11,509 bases of DNA from Desulfobacula sp. (GTDB lineage Bacteria; Desulfobacterota; Desulfobacteria; Desulfobacterales; Desulfobacteraceae): the NCBI GenBank assembly GCA_029940245.1, contig JAOZRF010000048.1:1-11509 (forward strand), read 5' to 3'. The notes under the pieces are model-generated. The model worked only from the letters and a program-made list of their open reading frames with translations. It was not told the origin of the DNA and ran no database searches. A program made the translations under genes and the position numbers. Below, in pieces: positions 1 to 5,870 of this stretch (position 1 is its first letter; every line of letters begins with the position of its first letter).

Positions 1-48
1 AGAAAAAATATCAAAACAAACTATTAATTCATAAAACAAATAAAAAAA

Positions 49-77
49 TTGACGTAATCCATTCAATTTACTACTTA
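49..77 (+). promoter_or_regulatory. Possible sigma70-type promoter for the RNase gene
   Basis: TTGACG at 49-54 matches the -35 consensus at five of six bases. A 17-base spacer leads to TACTTA at 72-77, a poor -10 box. A better -10-like hexamer, TATAAT, lies at 93-98, but no -35 sits at a usual distance from it. The whole 1-127 leader is very AT-rich, so chance matches are likely. No coding region is visible in 1-127 on either strand. Confidence 0.2.
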
Positions 78-127
78 AAAATTCAAGAGTTTTATAATAA
101 TAATATAAATTTTAAAGAGACTGTGTA

Positions 128-1597
128 ATGGCAAAAAAAGTTCTAATCAATGCACTGGATTCTGATGAAAACAGAATTGCAGCAATTCAAGATAACAAAC
201 TTGAACAATTTCACATTGAAACAACGGCAAAGGAAGTCACACAAGGCAATATTTATAAAGGGATTGTCACAAGGGTTGAACCAAGTCTCCAGGCAGTCTT
301 TGTTGACTATGGAGCGCCTAAAAACGGTTTTCTGCAAAAAAATGAAATCCATCCAGACTATTTTCAGGATGTCGAAGCCGGTGAAAAGGCTTTGTTTCAT
401 CTAATTAAAAAAGGTCAGGAACTTATCGTTCAGGTGACAAAGGACCAGATCGGCCAGAAGGGATCCATGCTGACAACCTTTATCTCTCTGCCTGGAAGAT
501 TATCTGTTCTCATGCCGGGAAATTCAACAAAAGGTGTGTCCCGAAAAATCAGTGATGAAGAGGAGAGAAAAAGACTTGTCACTATTATAAAAAAAATAGA
601 TATCCCGGAAGGCTTTGGAATGATTGTCAGGACCGCGGGCCGAGGCTCCACAAAAACTCTTTTAACTGCTGATTTAAAATACCTGATGCGTGTATGGAAA
701 AACATTGACAAAAAGGCTGTCAAAAATACAGCCCCATCCCTTCTTTACAAAGAGCAAACCCTTGCTGTCAGATCTTTAAGAGATTATTTTACATCAGACG
801 TCAATGAAATTCTGATAGACAGTCCTGAAATTTTCAAGGAAGTGCAGGATTTCATCGGTTTAATCGCTCCAAAACAAAAAAAAATAGTCAAACTTTTCAA
901 GGGTGACAAACCCATATTCAGTAAATATCAACTTGAAGATCAGATTGCTTCTATTTACAAAAAAAAAGTCATCCTCAAATCCGGAGGTTTCCTTGTAATT
1001 GAACAAACAGAAGCTCTGGTTTCCATTGATGTAAATTCAGGAAAATCCACTAAAAAGAAAAATATTGAAGAGACTGCTTTTCATACAAATCTTGAGTCTT
1101 GTGAGGAAGTTGCACGGCAATTGAGACTTCGTGATATGGGTGGATTGATTGTGATTGATTTTATAGATATGAAGGATCGCAGACACAAAGCTGAAATCAC
1201 AAAAACCCTGAAAAAATATTTAAAATCAGATAAAGCCAAAACAAAGGTAGGTGGAATTACAACATTTGGGTTATTGGAAATGTCCAGGCAGCGGATAAGG
1301 CACTCCATTACTTTTGGCAGCTATGAAACCTGCAGACATTGTAATGGCCGTGGTCAAACTCCATCTGTAGAAACCCAGGGACTTGCCTTTTTAAGACAAT
1401 TGAACTTAAAAACATTAAAACCTGAGGTCACTGAAGCAACAGGGATTGTCCCCACTGATGTGGCAAACTATCTGTTAAATAAAAAAAGAGAGGAATTATC
1501 TGAAATTGAATCTAAAAGATCGATTGCCATTACAATTGAGGGAGACTCAGCAATGATTTCCGGGGAAAGTAAAATTATTATAATTACCCCCAAGTGA
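128..1597 (+). CDS. rng: Ribonuclease E/G family endoribonuclease, short RNase G-type form
   Basis: Single-strand-specific endoribonuclease of the RNase E/G family, cytoplasmic, acting in rRNA 5' maturation and mRNA turnover. An S1 RNA-binding domain covers roughly residues 37-120, starting near QGNIYKGIVTRVEPSLQAVF. The two metal-binding catalytic aspartates are D301 in SIDVNSGK and D344 in IVIDFIDMK. The zinc-link cysteines C402 and C405 lie in CRHCNGRG. These align with E. coli RNase E D303, D346, C404 and C407 with a constant offset of two. At 489 residues it is the length of E. coli RNase G and has no C-terminal degradosome scaffold, so RNase G is the better name, although in bacteria with a single family member it may cover RNase E functions. 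The ATG at 128 follows an AAAGAGA stretch at 114-120 with seven bases between. It is the first gene of the same-strand series. Confidence 0.95.
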   Translation: MAKKVLINALDSDENRIAAIQDNKLEQFHIETTAKEVTQGNIYKGIVTRVEPSLQAVFVDYGAPKNGFLQKNEIHPDYFQDVEAGEKALFHLIKKGQELIVQVTKDQIGQKGSMLTTFISLPGRLSVLMPGNSTKGVSRKISDEEERKRLVTIIKKIDIPEGFGMIVRTAGRGSTKTLLTADLKYLMRVWKNIDKKAVKNTAPSLLYKEQTLAVRSLRDYFTSDVNEILIDSPEIFKEVQDFIGLIAPKQKKIVKLFKGDKPIFSKYQLEDQIASIYKKKVILKSGGFLVIEQTEALVSIDVNSGKSTKKKNIEETAFHTNLESCEEVARQLRLRDMGGLIVIDFIDMKDRRHKAEITKTLKKYLKSDKAKTKVGGITTFGLLEMSRQRIRHSITFGSYETCRHCNGRGQTPSVETQGLAFLRQLNLKTLKPEVTEATGIVPTDVANYLLNKKREELSEIESKRSIAITIEGDSAMISGESKIIIITPK

Positions 1598-1606
1598 AGC
1601 TCTTTC

Positions 1607-1635
1607 TTGACATAAACCATTCTATTGTGTATCTG
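1607..1635 (+). promoter_or_regulatory. Possible promoter in front of the LysM-like gene and yajC-secDF
   Basis: A perfect TTGACA -35 hexamer sits at 1607-1612, ten bases after the RNase stop codon. A 17-base spacer leads to TATCTG at 1630-1635, which matches only the first three bases of TATAAT; TCTGAT at 1632-1637 matches four but with a 19-base spacer. The site lies in the longest gap (73 bases) between genes of the + strand series, where an operon break would be expected. It could start transcription of the LysM-like gene and the Sec genes. Confidence 0.35.
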
Positions 1636-1670
1636 ATGCAATTTTGATCTACTTAAAATAATGGGAAAAT

Positions 1671-2768
1671 ATGCCCAAGAAAAAAAGTGAAAATATAAAA
1701 TTAATCATACCGGCAGTACTGATTATAGGCTGTATACTTTATTTGGGGATACCCTATTTTAATAAATTCCAGGAAAGGAAGCTGACCCTGCCAAATAGTG
1801 AAACTATAACACCACAGAATTCTGAAACTGAAACACAGACCTCCATGGTTGAGGAAGACAGGAGTATCAGCACTGATACCGGAATAAAAGGCAATAAAAT
1901 TCCTATTAATGACAATACTGTAAAACCAGATAAAATAACAATTGATGACAAGGGTGTTAAAACAGAGATAATCGTTGATGACAAGACAGTTAAACCAGAG
2001 ATAATCGTTGATGACAAGACTGTTAAACCAGAAATATTCATTAATGACAAGGCAGTTAAAACAGAAATAATCGTTGATGACAAGGGTGTTAAAATAAATA
2101 AGATCGCTAATGGAAACAAATCTGTACAATCCAATGAAATAGTTCAGGGCAGGATTATTGTTCTTCCTGACATTAGTTATAAAAATCTAAAAATAGATGA
2201 GAAATTAAAGCAGCTCATGGTATCCCGCAAAACAGAATTAGGCCTTAAAAAAAGTCTTGATATGATTGTCAATTCAAATGAAACTTTTAAGGTTGGGGAT
2301 GTCCAGATTTCCATGAGAGATATCTTAGAAAAAGCCACCATTAAAGAAGGCAAGGTTTTTCAGGAAAAAATTGAAACATCCGGGGCTGTGCAGCCTGAAC
2401 AAATAAAAAAATTCGGGATTTATGTGGTTCAACCAGGCGACAATATATGGAATATTCATTTTAATATTTTAAAAGAATATTATGAACACCAGGGAATAAA
2501 AATTTCACCTGTTGCAGACGAACCGATTAACAGGGGAATGAGTTCAGGCATCGGGAAAATTTTAAAATTTTCTGAAAACATAGTAATTATATACAATTTA
2601 CTTGAAAAAAAAATTGTTTCAAACATCAATCTTATTGAGCCGTTAAGTAAGATTATTATTTACAATATGGAGGAAGTGTTTTCAGTTCTAAAAGAAATTG
2701 ATTATCATAACATAGACAGAATCCAATTTGATGGAAAGACCATCTGGGTTCCTACAAAAAAAATATAG
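1671..2768 (+). CDS. Membrane-anchored repeat protein with C-terminal LysM-like domain, function unknown
   Basis: Not recognised as a named family. A basic N-terminus (MPKKK) and a hydrophobic segment at about residues 10-30 predict a single membrane anchor with the rest outside the cytoplasm. Residues 40-75 are polar and Thr/Ser/Glu-rich. Residues 77-155 are built from 11-residue units of the form I-x-V-D-D-K-x-V-K-P/T-E; five are in strict register at 89-143, flanked by degenerate units. Residues 160-235 look globular. Residues 249-265 (YVVQPGDNIWNIHFNIL) read like the start of a LysM peptidoglycan-binding domain, and 316-331 (SNINLIEPLSKIIIYN) like its end, separated by an insertion. A stalk that places a cell-wall-binding module in the periplasm is an inference. 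The start ATG at 1671 has only a weak GGGA at 1663. yajC follows 33 bases later, so it may share a transcript with the Sec genes. Confidence 0.8.
   Translation: MPKKKSENIKLIIPAVLIIGCILYLGIPYFNKFQERKLTLPNSETITPQNSETETQTSMVEEDRSISTDTGIKGNKIPINDNTVKPDKITIDDKGVKTEIIVDDKTVKPEIIVDDKTVKPEIFINDKAVKTEIIVDDKGVKINKIANGNKSVQSNEIVQGRIIVLPDISYKNLKIDEKLKQLMVSRKTELGLKKSLDMIVNSNETFKVGDVQISMRDILEKATIKEGKVFQEKIETSGAVQPEQIKKFGIYVVQPGDNIWNIHFNILKEYYEHQGIKISPVADEPINRGMSSGIGKILKFSENIVIIYNLLEKKIVSNINLIEPLSKIIIYNMEEVFSVLKEIDYHNIDRIQFDGKTIWVPTKKI
1935..2099 (+). repeat. Five tandem 33-bp repeats inside the LysM-like gene
   Basis: Five head-to-tail 33-bp copies begin at 1935, 1968, 2001, 2034 and 2067. Each encodes an 11-residue unit, as in IIVDDKTVKPE. 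The second and third copies are nearly identical at the DNA level, while the outer copies have diverged. Degenerate units extend the array on both sides to about 1899-2135, with one extra codon at each junction. The unit length keeps the frame, so copy number can change without breaking the gene. Confidence 0.9.
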
Positions 2769-2787
2769 ATTTATATTTTATTTATTC

Positions 2788-2795
2788 AAAGGAGG
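2788..2795 (+). promoter_or_regulatory. Strong ribosome binding site selecting the TTG start of yajC
   Basis: AAAGGAGG at 2788-2795 is an almost full Shine-Dalgarno match and sits six bases before TTG at 2802. The in-frame ATG seven codons later (2823) has no such site, so TTG is the better start. Confidence 0.8.
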
Positions 2796-2801
2796 ATTAT
2801 T

Positions 2802-3164
2802 TTGATTAGTACAGCATTTGCAATGGGACAGACAGGCGGAGCAGGCGGGGCAGGCGGGGCAGGCGGGGCAGGCGGAATAGCCGGTTTTTTACCCATTATT
2901 ATTTTATTTGCAATTTTTTATTTTCTTTTGATTCGGCCCCAGCAGAAAAAAGCCAAAGAGCATAAAGCAATGATCAGCAATTTAAAAAAAGGTGTTAGAA
3001 TCGTTACATCTGGTGGTATCTATGGAACTATCCTAAGTCTTGATGATACAACCATTGGTCTTGAAATAGCTGAAAAGGTAAAAATAAAAATTTCCAGGGG
3101 AAATGTTGCCGTTGTGATTTCTGATGCTGAACCAGTCCGGAAAGAAGATAAAAAGAAAAAATAA
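2802..3164 (+). CDS. yajC: YajC, Sec translocase accessory subunit
   Basis: Small single-span inner membrane protein that associates with SecD and SecF in the SecDF-YajC accessory complex of the SecYEG translocon. Of 120 residues, one transmembrane segment lies at about 28-44. It is followed at once by the family hallmark RPQQKKAKEH (45-54) and the conserved cytoplasmic stretch GVRIVTSGGIYGTI (64-77). The tail is Lys-rich (KEDKKKK). Residues 12-25, before the membrane span, are Gly-Gly-Ala repeats, which is unusual. The start is TTG. secD begins 20 bases downstream, the classic yajC-secD-secF order. Confidence 0.95.
   Translation: MISTAFAMGQTGGAGGAGGAGGAGGIAGFLPIIILFAIFYFLLIRPQQKKAKEHKAMISNLKKGVRIVTSGGIYGTILSLDDTTIGLEIAEKVKIKISRGNVAVVISDAEPVRKEDKKKK
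2835..2879 (+). repeat. 9-bp GC-rich tandem repeat in the yajC 5' coding end
   Basis: Five consecutive 9-base units lie at 2835-2879. The three central ones (2844-2870) are identical GGCGGGGCA, and the outer ones are GGCGGAGCA and GGCGGAATA. They encode Gly-Gly-Ala units ahead of the membrane segment. The composition contrasts sharply with the AT-rich surroundings. Units preserve the reading frame. Confidence 0.9.
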
Positions 3165-3184
3165 ATCCATTAGGAGTAATTAGA

Positions 3185-4756
3185 TTGAAACCGTTTACAT
3201 TTAAATCTGTATTAAATATCGGTGTTATTTTGGCAGCCATTGTCTTTCTGCTTCCTACCTTTTTTAATTGCTGGCCCCATAAAAAAATCAATTTGGGGTT
3301 GGATCTTCAGGGAGGAATGCATCTTGTACTTGAAGTTCAAAACATCAAGGCTGTTGAAGCTGAGGTTGGAAGAACCATACAGGAAATTAAAAAACAGCTT
3401 AGAACAGAAGGCGTGAAACATCTTGGTATTTCCCGTCTTAATGACAACTCTATCCTTGCAAAATTTGCCGATGGTAATGACAAATCAGGGTTTGAGACTG
3501 TCCTTTCAAAAAATTTTGGAAATCTTGTCGCCCACAAGCCACAGATTGATAATAATATTGTATCCTACAAACTGGCCCTGTCGGAAGAAGATACTGAAAA
3601 CCTTAAAAAAATGGCCACTGCCCAGGCTCTTGAAACCATCCGCAACAGAATTGATGAATTTGGTGTGAGTGAGCCTGATATCCGGATACAGGGTAAAAAC
3701 AGAATTCTGATTCAATTGCCCGGCATCCAGGATCCAGAAAGAGCCAAAGATCTAATTGGAAAAACTGCTCAATTGACATTTCAACTGGTTGATGATGATG
3801 CTGACGTCAATGCTGCCATAAATGGAACTCCTCCTGTTGGTGATGAAATCCTTTATCAGACCAAATATAACCCCGGCTCAGGCATACCAGTCAAAACAGC
3901 ATTTTTAATCAACAAAAGAATCCTCCTGGATGGCAGCCTGTTAACCAATGCAAGAGTTGAATTTGATCAGTTTCAACAGCCCCAGATTGGCATTGAGTTT
4001 AATAGAAAAGGTGCCAGGGTTTTTGATCATATCACCGGGGAAAATATCCATAAAAGGCTTGCCATAGTACTTGATAAAACAGTTTATTCCGCACCAGTTA
4101 TTCAGGACAGGATTGCCGGTGGAAAAGCAAGGATAACAGGCCATTTCACCCTTAATGAAGCAAAGGATCTTGCCATTGCACTGAGAGCAGGTTCTTTACC
4201 GGCACCCGTTAAAATTATTGAAGAACGCACGGTTGGTCCCACACTTGGCGCAGATTCCATACGTACTGGCCTTATTTCAATGGTAATTGGCGGATTTCTT
4301 GTGATTTTATTTATGATAATCTATTATAAAAATGCCGGGCTGATCGCTGATCTGGCATTAATTGTTAATATTATCCTTATCGGAGGAGGCCTTGCAGCTT
4401 TCCAGGCTACTTTAACACTGCCTGGAATTGCAGGTATAATTCTGACCATTGGTATGGCCGTTGATGCCAATGTAATTATTTATGAAAGGATCAGAGAAGA
4501 AATTAGAAAAGGAAAGACAGCTCTGGCAGCAGTACATTCAGGTTTTGACCGGGCAGCTCTGACCATCCTTGATGCAAATGTTACAACCTTGATTGCAGCC
4601 CTTGTTTTATACCAGTTTGGTACAGGGCCCATTAAAGGTTTTGCCGTTACCCTTTGCCTTGGTATTGTCGCAAGTCTTTTTACAGCACTGGTTCTTTCAA
4701 AAAGTATTTTCAATTTTGTTTTAAAGAATAAACCATCCAAAAAATTAAGTATATAA
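3185..4756 (+). CDS. secD: SecD, protein translocase subunit
   Basis: RND-superfamily inner membrane protein. With SecF it uses proton motive force to pull exported proteins through SecYEG from the periplasmic side. TM1 is at about residues 11-29, followed by the signature LGLDLQGG (37-44) that opens the large periplasmic domain. Family-typical blocks IRNRIDEFGVSEPDIRIQG (152-170) and LDKTVYSAPVI (296-306) lie within it. The membrane half starts near TLGADSIRTG (353-362), with five spans at about 359-381, 386-406, 411-431, 460-480 and 485-508. TM4 carries GMAVDANV with D427, equivalent to the conserved TM4 proton-relay Asp of E. coli SecD (D519). At 523 residues it is shorter than the E. coli protein (615), within the range for other bacteria. 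The TTG start at 3185 follows AGGAG at 3172-3176 by eight bases; secF starts 12 bases after its stop. Confidence 0.97.
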   Translation: MKPFTFKSVLNIGVILAAIVFLLPTFFNCWPHKKINLGLDLQGGMHLVLEVQNIKAVEAEVGRTIQEIKKQLRTEGVKHLGISRLNDNSILAKFADGNDKSGFETVLSKNFGNLVAHKPQIDNNIVSYKLALSEEDTENLKKMATAQALETIRNRIDEFGVSEPDIRIQGKNRILIQLPGIQDPERAKDLIGKTAQLTFQLVDDDADVNAAINGTPPVGDEILYQTKYNPGSGIPVKTAFLINKRILLDGSLLTNARVEFDQFQQPQIGIEFNRKGARVFDHITGENIHKRLAIVLDKTVYSAPVIQDRIAGGKARITGHFTLNEAKDLAIALRAGSLPAPVKIIEERTVGPTLGADSIRTGLISMVIGGFLVILFMIIYYKNAGLIADLALIVNIILIGGGLAAFQATLTLPGIAGIILTIGMAVDANVIIYERIREEIRKGKTALAAVHSGFDRAALTILDANVTTLIAALVLYQFGTGPIKGFAVTLCLGIVASLFTALVLSKSIFNFVLKNKPSKKLSI

Positions 4757-4768
4757 AGGAAATAAATA

Positions 4769-5800
4769 ATGCAACTTATCAAGTCTGATATCAATATAGA
4801 CTTTATTGGTAAACATAATATTGCATATGCTTTATCAATCATTCTTATCCTCTTGAGCATCGGCTCTCTTATTATTCATAAAGGGCCTAATTACGGCATT
4901 GATTTTGTTGGCGGAACCATCATCCAAATTAAATTTTCAGAACAGGTTCCCGTTGACAAAATAAGAACCGGATTATCCGATATAGGCTTTAACGATGCCT
5001 CAGTGCAAAATTTTGGACACAACCAGGACAATGAGTTTTTAATTCGAACCAGCAACCTTGCAATGACGGATAAAGGCTTGTCACAATCCATTACAGATGC
5101 TGTTAAGGCTTCAACGGGAATTGCTCCTGAAATCCGGAGGGTGGAAATGGTGGGTCCCCAGGTCGGTAAAGATTTAAGGAACAAAGCACTTTTGGCCATT
5201 TTCTATTCTCTGCTGTTTATCACCATATATATTTCAGGCAGATTCGAGTTAAAATGGATTCTGTCAGGTGTGATGGCAGGTTCATTAATGACAGCAGTGT
5301 ATTTTCTATCTGTATTTAATTTCAGTATGGCAATTCTTATTACAGCAGCCCTTGTGATAACTCTGGCATTGTTCTGGATTTTACGTCTTAAATATGCAAT
5401 GGGTGCAATTGTAGCCTTGTTACATGATGTATTGATAACCATTGGTATTTTTTCAATATTAAACCTGGATTTTTCTTTGCCCATTATAGCAGCCCTGTTA
5501 ACCATAATAGGGTACTCACTAAATGATACCATTATTGTCTTTGATCGTATAAGGGAGAATATAAAAGGCGCAAAAACCACGGATTCTCTTCCGCTTTTAT
5601 TCAATAAAAGTATCAATGAAACGCTTTCAAGAACAATTTTAACATCGGTAACCACTTTGGTAGTTCTTTTTGCACTTTACTTTCTGGGTGGCGAGATTAT
5701 TCATAATTTTGCCTTTGCCATGATCATCGGTGTTCTTATTGGTACATATTCTTCCATATTTGTGGCCAGCCCCATTGTTCTTATTGCTCACAAAAGGTAA
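4769..5800 (+). CDS. secF: SecF, protein translocase subunit with an extra transmembrane hairpin
   Basis: Partner of SecD in the proton-driven Sec accessory complex. TM1 is at about residues 18-36, then the signature YGIDFVGGT (42-50) and a short periplasmic domain. The second signature VEMVGPQVGKDLR (125-137) leads into TM2 (138-156). The conserved GYSLNDTIIVFDRIREN (248-264) and the last two spans (about 290-306 and 315-340) complete the family pattern. Between RFELK and YAMGAIVALLHDV the protein has about 46 additional, strongly hydrophobic residues (163-208) not present in the E. coli protein at this point, enough for two more membrane spans. Because the addition is even in spans, downstream topology is preserved. 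The start ATG at 4769 follows AAGGA at 4756-4760, which overlaps the secD stop, so translation is probably coupled. Confidence 0.96.
   Translation: MQLIKSDINIDFIGKHNIAYALSIILILLSIGSLIIHKGPNYGIDFVGGTIIQIKFSEQVPVDKIRTGLSDIGFNDASVQNFGHNQDNEFLIRTSNLAMTDKGLSQSITDAVKASTGIAPEIRRVEMVGPQVGKDLRNKALLAIFYSLLFITIYISGRFELKWILSGVMAGSLMTAVYFLSVFNFSMAILITAALVITLALFWILRLKYAMGAIVALLHDVLITIGIFSILNLDFSLPIIAALLTIIGYSLNDTIIVFDRIRENIKGAKTTDSLPLLFNKSINETLSRTILTSVTTLVVLFALYFLGGEIIHNFAFAMIIGVLIGTYSSIFVASPIVLIAHKR
5255..5392 (+). other. SecF insertion encoding an additional membrane hairpin
   Basis: Codons 163-208 of secF form an in-frame addition between RFELK and YAMGA. It encodes two hydrophobic stretches, about 164-182 and 187-205, bounded by ELKW and RLKY. 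Its later half resembles the following hairpin at an offset of 48 codons: ATTACAGCAGCCCT at 5339-5352 against ATTATAGCAGCCCT at 5483-5496, same frame. Duplication is an inference; the extra length relative to E. coli SecF is judged from memory of that sequence. Confidence 0.7.
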
Positions 5801-5804
5801 GTTT

Positions 5805-5870
5805 ATGCCTTTTATGAAAAACAGGGGATTGTTAGTAAAACCTTTTTTTAAAAATGCATACATCTTTTGA
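5805..5870 (+). CDS. Possible 21-residue leader ORF overlapping the dprA start
   Basis: ATG at 5805 opens a 21-codon reading frame (MPFMKNRGLLVKPFFKNAYI and one Phe) that stops with TGA at 5868-5870, 17 bases inside dprA in another frame. AAAAGG at 5792-5797, ending over the secF stop codon, is placed seven bases ahead of it. dprA itself has no visible ribosome binding site, so this ORF may deliver ribosomes to the dprA start by termination and re-initiation. The peptide resembles nothing I recognise, and an ORF this short can arise by chance. Confidence 0.2.
   Translation: MPFMKNRGLLVKPFFKNAYIF

Noticed and set aside
1701..2134. Two long overlapping - strand reading frames opposite the LysM-like gene
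   Set aside because: They exist because the 33-bp in-frame repeat removes stops in every frame at once. Their translations mirror the repeat and have no ribosome binding site or domain.
1899..2135. Direct repeats suggesting a CRISPR array
   Set aside because: Units abut with no spacers, keep an open reading frame and encode a regular 11-residue motif.
5203..5655. 150-codon - strand frame opposite secF
   Set aside because: It lies wholly within a gene with all SecF signatures; no start site or recognisable domain supports it.
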